64,000 bases of DNA, from the NCBI RefSeq assembly GCF_024169315.1, contig NZ_JALJWR010000001.1:141001-205000 (forward strand), in the 5' to 3' direction. Below the pieces are notes generated by a model. It saw nothing but the letters and a program-made list of their open reading frames with translations, did no database searches and had not been told where the DNA came from. The number at the start of each line of letters is the position of its first letter. The stretch's first letter is position 1. The DNA is from Pseudomonas migulae (GTDB lineage Bacteria; Pseudomonadota; Gammaproteobacteria; Pseudomonadales; Pseudomonadaceae). The position numbers were made by a program, and so were the translations under genes. Positions 35,779-44,935 of this stretch are shown in pieces.

Positions 35779-37305
35779 CTACTTTGCGCAGCCTAGTTCC
35801 GCGTAGTCGATGCGGTTCACATCGACGTTCGGTGAATAGCCGGTACAGCCTTTGCGCAGGCCTGCCACCACCGATGAAAAGACCGGAAGAATCATGCCGC
35901 CTTCTTGCGCCACCATGCGTTGGGCGTCGCGGTAGAGCGTGTTGCGCTCTTGCTCATCCGGGGTTTGCCCGGCCTTGGCCACCAGCGCATCGAAATCAGC
36001 CCGTTTCCAGTGTGTCTCGTTCCATTCCGACTGACTGTTGAGCGACAGCGTCAATGCTTCTGCCGGCGGACGGGCACTGGTGTACGAAATGACCGCCGGT
36101 TTCTTCAACCAGATCGTGTCCCAGTAACCCTCGGCGGGCGAGGTGATGACGTTCACTTTGATACCGGCGGACGCTGCCATCTGGGCATAGACCTGTGCCA
36201 GCAACAGCATGCCGGGGTACGAGTCGGACGTATAAAGATCGAACGCGATGCCATCGGGATGACCGGCCTCGGCCAGCAAGGCTTTGGCCCGTTTGATGTC
36301 TTCTGCCGGTGGTGGGGTTTTCAGACTCAGCGGTGAGCTGGGCGGTATCGGTGTGTCACCACCGACTTCGCCATAGCTCAACAGCACGGTATTGAGAATG
36401 GTTTGACGATCCATGACCAGCTTCATCGCCTCACGCACCCTGACATCGTCGAAGGGCGGAGTGTCGGTCCAGACCGCGATGTAAAGTGAGGTCGCCCCTG
36501 GGGTAGAGACGAGGTCGACAGCCGGATTGCCTTTGAGCGTGATCAGGCTAGCCGGGTCGACGACCAGCGACAGGTCAATCGAGCCGGACAACAGCGCCGA
36601 CAGCCGCGACGTCGCTTCGAGACTGGTGGTGATCTCCAGGCAGTCCGCTTTTGGCAGACCGGCGCGCCAGTAATGCGGATTGCGCCGCATGACCCGCACC
36701 GGACCGTTGGTGGTGAAAGTCTCCTGCATGAACGGCCCGGTCCCGTCGCCTTTGGTCCGCAGGTCTGCGCCCTTGGCACCCTCGGGAACCATCAACGCGT
36801 ACTTGGTCGCGATCAGCATCGGCAGTTCGACGACCGGCGACTTGACCTTGAAGCGCACGGTGTTTTTGTCGACAGCGGTGATGCCGGCGGGGTCGAGGAA
36901 GGCGAGGGTGGAGAATCCACCGGGCGAAATGGCCGGGTCGAGCAGGCGACGATAGGAATAGACCACGTCCGCGGCATCGAAATCAGACCCGTCGTGGAAC
37001 TTCACACCTTGGCGCAAGTGAAACGTCCACTCGGTTGCATCGGCGTTGGATTCCCATGATTGCGCCAACACGGGAATGGGCATCATGGTGTTGCTGCGGT
37101 CGACCAGCGGTTCGTAGATGGCGCGAATGTGATAGACGCTGTCGGTGCCGATCAGCGCTGCGGGGTCCATCGTTTGTTTCTCGCCGTCCGATTCGTAGCC
37201 CAGCACGCGCACACACTGCTCGACGGCCGAGACCGTGGGTGCCGACAAAAAACAGGTTCCGACAGCCAGCGTAAAAACTGAGGATGCAAGCAATCTACGT
37301 TTCAT
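35779..37305 (-). CDS. ABC importer solute-binding protein, DppA/family 5
   Basis: 508 residues with a signal peptide (about 1-27, ending TVSA). The family 5 signature is visible (WTFHLRQGVKFHDGSDFDAADVVYS near residue 95). It delivers peptides, opines, glycosides or similar compounds to the permeases. It is the first gene of the operon. A GGAGCC-TTCA-GGCTCC hairpin (35721-35736) sits between it and the cupin ribosome site and may lower expression of the downstream genes relative to the binding protein. Confidence 0.92.
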   Translation of the reverse strand: MKRRLLASSVFTLAVGTCFLSAPTVSAVEQCVRVLGYESDGEKQTMDPAALIGTDSVYHIRAIYEPLVDRSNTMMPIPVLAQSWESNADATEWTFHLRQGVKFHDGSDFDAADVVYSYRRLLDPAISPGGFSTLAFLDPAGITAVDKNTVRFKVKSPVVELPMLIATKYALMVPEGAKGADLRTKGDGTGPFMQETFTTNGPVRVMRRNPHYWRAGLPKADCLEITTSLEATSRLSALLSGSIDLSLVVDPASLITLKGNPAVDLVSTPGATSLYIAVWTDTPPFDDVRVREAMKLVMDRQTILNTVLLSYGEVGGDTPIPPSSPLSLKTPPPAEDIKRAKALLAEAGHPDGIAFDLYTSDSYPGMLLLAQVYAQMAASAGIKVNVITSPAEGYWDTIWLKKPAVISYTSARPPAEALTLSLNSQSEWNETHWKRADFDALVAKAGQTPDEQERNTLYRDAQRMVAQEGGMILPVFSSVVAGLRKGCTGYSPNVDVNRIDYAELGCAK

Positions 37306-37414
37306 TTCTGTGCCCCTGATTTATTTTTATGGGACGAGTATGTGATTGCGTTCAACACCGGGCAAACGAGTATATTTAACCCCCGCTTGAATTTTTTTAA
37401 CGTCGCGAGCAAGC
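37306..37414. promoter_or_regulatory. divergent promoter between the ABC operon and its LysR
   Basis: 109 bp, AT-rich in the centre (TATATTTAACC, GAATTTTTTTAACG). The divergent layout is the classic arrangement for LysR control of the neighbouring operon. I could not fix a T-N11-A site with confidence. Confidence 0.5.
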
Positions 37415-38290
37415 ATGATTCCGAGATCGCTTCCCCCCCTGTCGACGCTGAAAGTCTTCGAATCCGCTGCGCGATTGCGCAGCTTCAAAGGCGCTGCCGA
37501 AGAATTGAGCCTTACCCAGTCGGCCATCAGTCACCAGATCGCTTCCCTTGAGCGCTACCTCGGGACACCGCTCTTCTGCCGCTTGCCCGGTCGGGTAGAA
37601 CTCAACGAAAAAGGTGAGCTTTATTTTCCTGTGATCCAGGATGCACTGGATCGCATTGCGCTCACTACGGACCTCATCCGTGAGAAGCAGACGCAAGCGT
37701 CCCTGACAGTGCAGGTCTATGTCACGGTGGCTGTTCGATGGCTCATTCCGAGACTGCAGAAATTCAAGCAAGCCTCGCCGGAGATTGCGGTCAGCCTGGA
37801 CGCGAGCCTGCTGGATTGGGAGTTCAATCCCGCCCGCGCCGACGTAGGGATCATCTACACGCGTACACCGGATCGACCGAACGTGACCTACACGCTCTTG
37901 AGACAGGAGCGCCTCGTGGCGGTGTGCTCAAAGGAGCTTGCCGGTGCCATTGCCACGCCAGAGGACCTGCGTAAGGTTCCGTTCCTGGCGATCTCGGGCA
38001 CCACTGAAGACACGGCGATGTGGGCGCAGAGCATCGGCCTTCCCAATCTTGCGCAAAAAAACGCGCCCCGATTCGACAGCAGTCTGCTGGCGATTGAAGC
38101 GGCGATCAGCGGACAAGGCGTGGTGGTGGTTCCCGAATTCCTGGTGGAGGCGGATCTGAACACGGGCAACCTGGTCATACCCGTGCAAACGGAGGTCATG
38201 CAGGCGGGGGGCTGGTATCTCGCGCATGTTGAACGGCGGGGCAATGAGCAACCGATCCGGCGTTTCCTTGAGTGGATACAGGCGCAGTAA
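37415..38290 (+). CDS. LysR-type regulator, GcvA-like
   Basis: 291 residues: an N-terminal winged helix-turn-helix (about 7-66, with SFKGAAEELSLTQSAISHQI) and a type 2 periplasmic-binding effector domain. It is divergent from the Dpp-like operon with the cupin and probably controls it. The effector is unknown. A strong hairpin at 38321 closes the gene. Confidence 0.9.
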   Translation: MIPRSLPPLSTLKVFESAARLRSFKGAAEELSLTQSAISHQIASLERYLGTPLFCRLPGRVELNEKGELYFPVIQDALDRIALTTDLIREKQTQASLTVQVYVTVAVRWLIPRLQKFKQASPEIAVSLDASLLDWEFNPARADVGIIYTRTPDRPNVTYTLLRQERLVAVCSKELAGAIATPEDLRKVPFLAISGTTEDTAMWAQSIGLPNLAQKNAPRFDSSLLAIEAAISGQGVVVVPEFLVEADLNTGNLVIPVQTEVMQAGGWYLAHVERRGNEQPIRRFLEWIQAQ

Positions 38291-38320
38291 CGGAAGGGAT
38301 GGATTTGCAGAGGCCAGGAA

Positions 38321-38346
38321 ATGCAGACCGATCACTCGGTCTGCAT
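38321..38346. terminator. convergent hairpin terminator
   Basis: ATGCAGACCGA and TCGGTCTGCAT pair perfectly (11 bp) around TCAC between two convergent genes. It lacks a T-run, so it may act as a weak or rho-aided terminator for both strands. Confidence 0.6.
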
Positions 38347-38377
38347 CGACAGGTTCAGGAAGCGAGTGAGTCAAGCC

Positions 38378-39442
38378 TCACAGGTGATCCGCATCAATCA
38401 CCGCTTTGGCGAACGCTTTTGGATCTTCCTGCGGCAGGTTGTGGCCGATGCCGCCATTGATCAGCCGGAACTCGTACTTGCCGGTGAAGCGCTTGGCGTA
38501 GTCCTCGGGGTTCGGGTGCGGCGCGCCGTTGGCGTCGCCTTCCATTGTGATGGTCGGCACGCTGATGGATGGCGCGGTGGCGAGTTTCTGCTCCAGCGCT
38601 TCGTATTGAGGCTCGCCCTGGACCATGCCCAGACGCCAGCGGTAATTGAACACGGTGATCTCGACGTGATCCGGGTTCTCCAGCGCCTTGGCGCTGCGGT
38701 CGAACGTGGCGTCATCGAACGCCCATTTCGGCGAAGCCAGTTGCCAGATCAGCTTGGCGAAGTCGTGGGTGTTCTTCTCGTACCCGGCACGACCGCGGTC
38801 GGTGGCGAAGTAGAACTGATACCACCATTGCAACTCAGCCTTGGGCGGCAGCGGGTTCTTGCCGGCTGCCTGGTTACCGATCAGATAACCGCTGACCGAG
38901 ACCAGTGCTTTGACCCGTTCTGGCCACAACGCGGAGACGATGTCGGCCGAGCGCGCACCCCAGTCATAGCCACCCAGCACGGCTTGTTTGATCTTCAGCG
39001 CATCCATGAAGTCGATGACGTCGCTGGCCAACGCAGCCGGTTGGCCGTTGCGCACGGTTTTCTCGGACAGGAAATGGGTATCGCCATAACCACGCGCATA
39101 CGGCATCAGCACTCGATAGCCCTTTGCGGCCAGCAGCGGTGCGACTTCGTCATAACTGTGAATGTCGTACGGCCAGCCGTGCAGGAGAATCACCACCGGC
39201 CCATCGGCCGGGCCGGTTTCGGCGTACGCCACGTTCAACAGTCCGGCCTTGATGTGCTTCAGTGGGCCGAACGGGGAGGGCGTCGTGTAAGTGGCATCGG
39301 CCTTGATCGCGGCTGGCTGTGCAGCGGTGGTCGATTGGGCGTTGGCTGCACCGATCGCGCCAAACAGGGCGAACGCGAGAATCGATGAGCCGACCAGACG
39401 GCGGTGGGTTTTAGCGTGTTTGTTCTGCAGTGCCATCTTCAT
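38378..39442 (-). CDS. exported alpha/beta hydrolase, epoxide hydrolase type
   Basis: 354 residues. A signal peptide with a basic N-region (THRRLV) and an ANA-Q cleavage site near residue 35 exports it. HGWP (89-92) forms the oxyanion hole. The nucleophile is Asp160 in GGYDWGAR, as in epoxide hydrolases and haloalkane dehalogenases, and the catalytic His is in GGIGHNL. The ATG at 39440-39442 follows GGAG; a longer in-frame start exists but lacks a ribosome site. Orientation is opposite to the amidohydrolase gene, across 330 bp with little else. Confidence 0.85.
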   Translation of the reverse strand: MKMALQNKHAKTHRRLVGSSILAFALFGAIGAANAQSTTAAQPAAIKADATYTTPSPFGPLKHIKAGLLNVAYAETGPADGPVVILLHGWPYDIHSYDEVAPLLAAKGYRVLMPYARGYGDTHFLSEKTVRNGQPAALASDVIDFMDALKIKQAVLGGYDWGARSADIVSALWPERVKALVSVSGYLIGNQAAGKNPLPPKAELQWWYQFYFATDRGRAGYEKNTHDFAKLIWQLASPKWAFDDATFDRSAKALENPDHVEITVFNYRWRLGMVQGEPQYEALEQKLATAPSISVPTITMEGDANGAPHPNPEDYAKRFTGKYEFRLINGGIGHNLPQEDPKAFAKAVIDADHL

Positions 39443-39739
39443 CCTGATGTCTCCGTTGCAAGCCGTTGGCCAGGGGGTCTGGCTGATCCCCTTGAAACCG
39501 TGTGTGCATTTGAACGCGGTGACGTATCTGGCCTGTGTCGATTCGCAGGCCGGGTGAAAATTCATGTATCAGGAGGATAGACAGATACACAGTGATACAA
39601 AGCGGCGCAGGAGCATCACGGCCATGAGCGCCGAATCTCCAAGACGTCACGACAACAAAATTTCGCCATCACACATCGCACATGTCGGAATTTTGATACT
39701 ACACGTCGGATTGGCGGGAGCGACGAAGCACTGACGACG

Positions 39740-39774
39740 ATTATTGTTTTCGCACAAAAGCAGGAAACAATAAT
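39740..39774 (+). promoter_or_regulatory. inverted repeat around the ribosome site of the amidohydrolase
   Basis: ATTATTGTTT (39740-39749) and AAACAATAAT (39765-39774) are perfect complements, and the AGGA ribosome site (39762-39765) lies in the 15-base gap and the edge of the right arm. The repeat ends one base before the ATG. It could be a DNA operator or an RNA hairpin that limits ribosome access. The rest of the 39443-39739 gap shows no gene. Confidence 0.5.
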
Positions 39775-39775
39775 C

Positions 39776-40669
39776 ATGCTGCCGTTGACCCAAAGAATAG
39801 ATAGCCACGTTCATTTTTACACTTCGGATGATCTTCGTCGGGTGGCTGGTTTATTGCCCTATACATTGCCCAAGCCGCATCCGCTCACGCTTTATCTGGA
39901 CAAACTTATTGATGCCGGAATTGCACCGACAGTCATTAATAATGTTCATCTAAGTATCCTGCCGGATTCGGAAAATGTGTTTGCCTCATTTGACGAACTG
40001 AAGAAACTCCAAGCAGCGAATCCTTTGCGTTATGGGGCCGTCAGGCTGGTAGGGACGATCAAGGCGGAACCTGCCTACGCCACGCAAGAACGTCTTTCTC
40101 ACCCGCAGGTAATTGGCGCCCGAATCGTTCTGCACGATGCAAGGCCGGAAACCGTATCTGACACGCGCTTCAGTGATGGGCCGTGGTTGGCGTTTTACAG
40201 TCGCCTGCTACCGCACCAGCATTTGCACATCTATGCCAAGGAAGCCGAGACGACTCTGCGCGTATTGCGCCAGATCCCTCGCGATGTGCGGGTCATTATC
40301 GATCACCTCGGCACTTGTCACAGCGAGCGTGGCATTACCGAGCCGGCCTACATCGCGCTGCTCACGGAAGCGAGAGAGCGAGGCAACGTGTGGTTCAAGG
40401 GCCCCGGCTATCGCACCTCCGTCTACCCCGAGGAAACCGCTCGTTTCGTGACGCAAATTGTTTACGCCGTCGGCGCGGACAAGATTCTTCTGGAAGCAAC
40501 GGATGCACCGCATGTTGGAACTGACAACAACGGTGTGCCGTATTCCGGGCACTTTGATTTGAACAACGTTTTTAACTTTGTTGATGCCGTTGCACAGCAT
40601 GTTTCTACCGAAACCCGAATTCCTGTTGGCCAACTTCTCCGAGGAGCATCTGGCCAATTGGTAAGTTGA
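39776..40669 (+). CDS. amidohydrolase 2 family (metal-dependent TIM-barrel hydrolase)
   Basis: 297 residues. The N-terminal metal motif DSHVHF (8-13), the strand VIIDHLG with its His, and the late Asp in EATDAPHV fit PF04909. Members hydrolyse lactones or decarboxylate aromatic acids. It is followed 35 bp later by an alpha/beta hydrolase, so both probably serve one catabolic route. The substrate is unknown. Confidence 0.82.
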   Translation: MLPLTQRIDSHVHFYTSDDLRRVAGLLPYTLPKPHPLTLYLDKLIDAGIAPTVINNVHLSILPDSENVFASFDELKKLQAANPLRYGAVRLVGTIKAEPAYATQERLSHPQVIGARIVLHDARPETVSDTRFSDGPWLAFYSRLLPHQHLHIYAKEAETTLRVLRQIPRDVRVIIDHLGTCHSERGITEPAYIALLTEARERGNVWFKGPGYRTSVYPEETARFVTQIVYAVGADKILLEATDAPHVGTDNNGVPYSGHFDLNNVFNFVDAVAQHVSTETRIPVGQLLRGASGQLVS

Positions 40670-40704
40670 TCTACGCCCACGCTCTAACTTCGAGATATTT
40701 AGCG

Positions 40705-41670
40705 ATGACGAACATTACAACAAAAGAAATCAACTTTACCGTCAAGTACGACGATGAAACCCTGAGCCTCAAAGGCACAGTGTTTCAGCCAGAAAAAATC
40801 GACGCGACACTGCCACCCGTCATCTTCAACTCCGGCTTCACCGGTGGGGTCACGATGTACGGCCAGCTGTTCGGTCGCGCCCTGGCAGCTCGCGGTTATC
40901 GCGTCATGACCTACGACGTGGCGGGTTTCTTTTCCAACAAGCACATCCGCAACACGATTCAGGCCGCAGGCATTGAGATCACCAATGTCATTCTGGAAGA
41001 CCAGAAGGATGAAGTCCTCGGTGCCGTTGAATGGGCTCGCGAGAATTTCGGTGAAATGCCCGTGGTCGCTTCGTGGGCGATGGGCTCGGTGGCGAGCCTC
41101 GGCGCTGTAGCTGAACTGGCTGCTGCTGGCGGTGAACAGATCCGCTTCTGGGTGCCGATGAGCTACACCAACATCCGCCAGCTGCAAACCTTGCGTGCCG
41201 ACAAGGATGCTGCCGACGCCGCGATTCTCAAACTTGCGGATGACGCGCCGATCCCGCCGTTCGATACCGGCACCGACGCGACCCGCCTCGGCTACTATCC
41301 GCTGGATCCGGAAACCCAGGCTTATGTTGATCAGCAACTGGGCGGCTACACCGAAGCCGGTGGCGCGGATCGCTGGCCTGGCTGCACTCACGTGACAGCA
41401 AAATCCTACAAGTCCTACGTGGCGTATGACCCGGAGCAGTCCATCGAAGGTGCAAAAGGCTTCCCACCTGCGCTGATCATCCACGGCGCCGACAACACGC
41501 TGCACATGCCTTCGGAGTCTGTGCGTCTGCACCAGAACTACCCTGGTGATGCAGGTTCGAGCGCGCTGATCATCCCGAACATGCAGCATGGCCAGCAGAA
41601 TCAGGTCGAGAGTCCTGTCTTCAAGTCGATGATCCAGAGCATCGATGAGGCCATCCGCGCGCGCGGCTGA
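40705..41670 (+). CDS. alpha/beta hydrolase-fold protein with altered nucleophile elbow
   Basis: 321 residues. The oxyanion region NSGFTGG (about 42-48), the acid in IIHGADN and the His in NMQHGQQ fit the fold. The elbow reads SWAMG (123-127), so Ala125 stands where the Ser of G-x-S-x-G is expected. It may be inactive, or Ser123 or Ser128 may act instead. The ATG at 40705 is preferred to the in-frame ATG at 40666, which overlaps the upstream gene. Confidence 0.75.
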   Translation: MTNITTKEINFTVKYDDETLSLKGTVFQPEKIDATLPPVIFNSGFTGGVTMYGQLFGRALAARGYRVMTYDVAGFFSNKHIRNTIQAAGIEITNVILEDQKDEVLGAVEWARENFGEMPVVASWAMGSVASLGAVAELAAAGGEQIRFWVPMSYTNIRQLQTLRADKDAADAAILKLADDAPIPPFDTGTDATRLGYYPLDPETQAYVDQQLGGYTEAGGADRWPGCTHVTAKSYKSYVAYDPEQSIEGAKGFPPALIIHGADNTLHMPSESVRLHQNYPGDAGSSALIIPNMQHGQQNQVESPVFKSMIQSIDEAIRARG

Positions 41671-41686
41671 TCCCCTCGCCATTATC

Positions 41687-41717
41687 CTGTGAGACCTCGG
41701 GCGACGAGGTCTCACAG
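41687..41717 (+). terminator. hairpin terminator after the hydrolase pair
   Basis: CTGTGAGACCTCG and CGAGGTCTCACAG form a perfect 13 bp stem around GGCGA, 16 bp past the stop. No T-run follows. Confidence 0.65.
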
Positions 41718-41916
41718 CGATTTCCAGCGTTGCGGGGCGCATTCCCCCGTCATTGCGAATGGTCACAACGCCTCGGCCTGGCTCGTTCGCTGTCGCAACG
41801 ATTCAATCTGGCTGAATGTGTGCCCAACCCCTAACATGGCGTGTCCAAAGCCACTCCCTCGGGCTGGCTTGAGCTGTTCACCTGAACGGCTGGAACCCCC
41901 ATGAAAGGATCTGGCA

Positions 41917-42912
41917 ATGACAGCCCCCGGCGAATCGGCGACGTCTGTGAACAGCTACACCACCAAGCGCATCGGACTGCTCATTCTTCCTCAGTTTTCC
42001 ATGATGGCGTTGGCTGGTGCCAGCGAGCCTTTACGGGCGGCGAATCGCCTGTCCGGCAAAACGCTGTATGAGTGGACGCTGCTCACCGAATCGGGTGGGC
42101 CGGTCAGTTCCAGCAGTGGCATCGAGATCCAGAGCGTGCCGATCGATCAAGCCCCCGATCTCGATCGCGTGTTTGTCCTGGCGAGCCTCGACATCGAACA
42201 CCAGAAACCGCCGAAGATGCTGCGTTTTCTACAACGCGCTGCGGCCCGGGGCACCACCGTTGGCGCGCTGAGCACCGGTACGTTCATCCTGGCACGCGCC
42301 GGGTTGCTGGAAGGAAAGCGGTGCACGTTGCACTGGGAGTCCATCGGTCAATTTTCCGAAGAATTTCCCACCATCGAAGTCACCCGCGAGCTCTACGTCA
42401 ACCATGGCAACCGCTGGACGTGTGCCGGGGGGACGGCGGCGATCGACCTGATGCTGGCGCAAATCGCCCTGGATTTCGGTAATCAGCTGGCCGCCAGCAT
42501 TGCCGAGCAATTTCTGCACGCACGGATCAGAGCCCCGGAAGAACATCAGCGAATGTCGATCCAGTGGCGGTTCGGGATTCACGACAAGCGTCTGACCGCA
42601 GCCATTGCCTTCATGGAAAACAACCTGGAGAACATTGTCGGCATCGAAGAAATCGCCGACCGCTGCAATCTGTCGCATCGCCAACTGGAGCGCTTGTGGC
42701 ATCAGCATTTCGGCATGACGCCCAAGCGGTTTTATCTGGAACTCAGGCTCAACGAAGCGCGCCGATTGCTGCGCGAGAGCACTCAGCCCATTGCGTCCAT
42801 CGCCTATAGCTGCGGGTTTGTCTCGGCGTCACATCTGGGCGCCGCTTACCGTCGAGTCTGGGGATGCACGCCCGGAGAAGAGCGGCGGAAATTTGATGAT
42901 GCGCATTCCTGA
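41917..42912 (+). CDS. GATase1-like AraC-family regulator (CdhR/GbdR/GlxA group)
   Basis: 331 residues: an N-terminal DJ-1/GATase1-like sensor (about 18-190) and a C-terminal AraC double helix-turn-helix (about 222-320, with IASIAYSCGFVSASHLGAAYRR). In Pseudomonas this architecture includes the regulators of carnitine, glycine betaine, sarcosine and arginine metabolism. AAGGA precedes the ATG. An osmolyte-type ABC importer begins 336 bp downstream, which fits control by a quaternary amine or related compound. Confidence 0.88.
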   Translation: MTAPGESATSVNSYTTKRIGLLILPQFSMMALAGASEPLRAANRLSGKTLYEWTLLTESGGPVSSSSGIEIQSVPIDQAPDLDRVFVLASLDIEHQKPPKMLRFLQRAAARGTTVGALSTGTFILARAGLLEGKRCTLHWESIGQFSEEFPTIEVTRELYVNHGNRWTCAGGTAAIDLMLAQIALDFGNQLAASIAEQFLHARIRAPEEHQRMSIQWRFGIHDKRLTAAIAFMENNLENIVGIEEIADRCNLSHRQLERLWHQHFGMTPKRFYLELRLNEARRLLRESTQPIASIAYSCGFVSASHLGAAYRRVWGCTPGEERRKFDDAHS

Positions 42913-43248
42913 TCGCTATCACTGAACGTCCCCGTCAACGACTCAACAAACCCCCGCGCCAATCTTCCCTGCAAAACCGCATAGCTAGCTAATGACTCGG
43001 CCCGACGGCTGGTGCGCATGGGCGGGCCTTGGGGATTTGGCGATCCTGTATTCTCATTCCTTTACTCGATGCTTCACCTCGCAGCGCGCACTTGCGGGTT
43101 TCGTGACGTCGGTTTTTTGATAGAAATCGTCGGGCTCGAAGCTCAGGCTCGGTTCGGGAGCGCGGTAAGGTTCATCTACAAATCCGGCGTCCACTTCCAG
43201 ATGCACAGCCGGCAAAAACAACAACGACGTACAGAAGGCACAACAACC
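42913..43248 (+). other. non-coding gap before the osmolyte importer
   Basis: 336 bp. The open frame into the first permease gene extends leftward to 43012, but that part lacks a ribosome site and membrane-protein character, so it is treated as leader. No clear promoter or hairpin was identified. Confidence 0.4.
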
Positions 43249-43938
43249 ATGGAAACCTTGAGTTTCATTCTGGAAAACGGCGGGCTGATCGGCCTGCTAC
43301 TCGGGCAGCACCTTCTCATCGTGGCGGTGGCGGTGGGCCTGGCGATTCTGACCGGCGTGCCTGTCGGGATCGCGATATCCCAGCACCCCAGAACTCGCCG
43401 TTGGGTCCTGGCGTTTGCCGCTGTGCTGATGACGATTCCTTCTGCCGCGCTGTTCGGGCTGATGATTCCGGCCCTGTCCCTGATCGGCTACGGGATCGGC
43501 GTCGTACCGGCGGTCATTGCGCTGTTTCTCTATTCCCAGCTGCCCATCATCCGCAACACCACCACCGCGATCTCCAACATCGACCCTGCGTTGCGCGAGG
43601 CGGCGATAGGGATGGGCATGTCCACCTGGCAACGACTGCGCAAGGTTGAACTGCCGATTGCGGTCCCGCTGATCATGGCGGGCGTCCGGATGGCGACCGT
43701 CATCAACATCGGCATCGCCGCCATCGCGGCTTACATCGGCGCCGGCGGCCTCGGCAGTCTGATCATTCGTGGCATCGCGCAATCGGATACCCGACAGCTG
43801 TTGGCCGGCGCGATCGTCATCAGCGTGATTGCCGTAGCGGCCGATTACGCGCTGTACGCCTTGCAACGCCTGCTGACGCCAAAAGGCCTGAACAAGAACA
43901 AAGTGGCCACTGGCCGAATGAAGGAAGCTACGACGTGA
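43249..43938 (+). CDS. OpuC/YehW-type ABC permease
   Basis: 229 residues with about five helices. The EAA loop reads LREAAIGMGMSTWQRLRKVELPIAVP, as in glycine betaine/carnitine/choline permeases. The ATG at 43249 (METLSF) is chosen because the family N-terminus starts here. It overlaps the ATPase gene by 4 bp. Confidence 0.88.
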   Translation: METLSFILENGGLIGLLLGQHLLIVAVAVGLAILTGVPVGIAISQHPRTRRWVLAFAAVLMTIPSAALFGLMIPALSLIGYGIGVVPAVIALFLYSQLPIIRNTTTAISNIDPALREAAIGMGMSTWQRLRKVELPIAVPLIMAGVRMATVINIGIAAIAAYIGAGGLGSLIIRGIAQSDTRQLLAGAIVISVIAVAADYALYALQRLLTPKGLNKNKVATGRMKEATT

Positions 43939-44933
43939 TCCAGATCGAAAATTTAAACAAGAAATTCGGCTCAATCACTGCAGTAGAAGATGTCTCATTC
44001 AATGTTGAAGAGGGGCAGATCTGCGTACTGCTTGGGCCGTCGGGCTGCGGTAAAACCACGACGCTGAAAATGATCAACCGACTGATCACGCCCACCTCAG
44101 GCACGATCCGCATCGGTGGTCGCGACACCTCAGAACTGGACAGCGTCACCCTCAAACGCTCCATCGGCTATGTGATTCAGCAAGTCGGCCTGTTCCCGAA
44201 CATGACCGTCGAGGAAAACATCTGCGTCGTTCCCAATCTTCTGGGATGGGATAAAACCAAAAGCCGCAAACGCGCTGCGGAGTTGCTGGAAGTGGTCGCG
44301 CTGGACCCGTCGAAATTCCTCAAGCGCTACCCGTGCGAACTCTCCGGCGGCCAGCAGCAGCGAGTCGGGGTGGCCCGTGCCTTGGCTGCGGATCCGCCCG
44401 TGATGTTGATGGATGAGCCGTTTGGCGCGATCGACCCGATCAACCGGGAAGTGATCCAGGACGAGTTCATGCGCATCCAGCGCCTCGTCAACAAGACCGT
44501 ACTGTTTGTCAGTCACGACATCGATGAAGCGGTGAAGATGGCGGACTGTGTCGCGCTCTTCCACAACGGGAAAATCCAGCAGTTCGGCAGCTCGGATGAT
44601 TTGCTGGCCCGGCCCAACAGCGAGTTCGTGGCGAACTTCATGGGCGGCGACCGGATCATGAAACGCTTGCGCCTGCTGCGCGCGGCTGACGTGGCGAGCA
44701 AGGTCCCGCCACGGGAACACATGCAGATCGTCGGCGGCAACAGCGGTGTTACTTCGCATACACACCTGATCGTCAAGCCCGGGGATGACCTGCGCCAGGT
44801 GCTCTCGCAACTGCTGGGTCGCGGCCAGGACTGGGCACTCTGCAACGACAGCGACGGGCGCTTTATCGGCTATGTCCACCAGGCCGACATCCTGGCGCGA
44901 CTGGTTGAAAACATTAATCCGGCGGTGCACTGA
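43935..44933 (+). CDS. OpuC/YehX-type ABC ATPase with CBS-like tail
   Basis: 332 residues. Walker A GPSGCGKTTT, signature LSGGQQQR and Walker B MLMDEPFGAID are intact. The C-terminal ~70 residues (from about 260) resemble a CBS-type regulatory part (DGRFIGYVHQADIL). It begins with GTG at the end of the permease gene. It powers an osmoprotectant/quaternary-amine importer. Confidence 0.9.
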   Translation: MIQIENLNKKFGSITAVEDVSFNVEEGQICVLLGPSGCGKTTTLKMINRLITPTSGTIRIGGRDTSELDSVTLKRSIGYVIQQVGLFPNMTVEENICVVPNLLGWDKTKSRKRAAELLEVVALDPSKFLKRYPCELSGGQQQRVGVARALAADPPVMLMDEPFGAIDPINREVIQDEFMRIQRLVNKTVLFVSHDIDEAVKMADCVALFHNGKIQQFGSSDDLLARPNSEFVANFMGGDRIMKRLRLLRAADVASKVPPREHMQIVGGNSGVTSHTHLIVKPGDDLRQVLSQLLGRGQDWALCNDSDGRFIGYVHQADILARLVENINPAVH

Positions 44934-44935
44934 CG

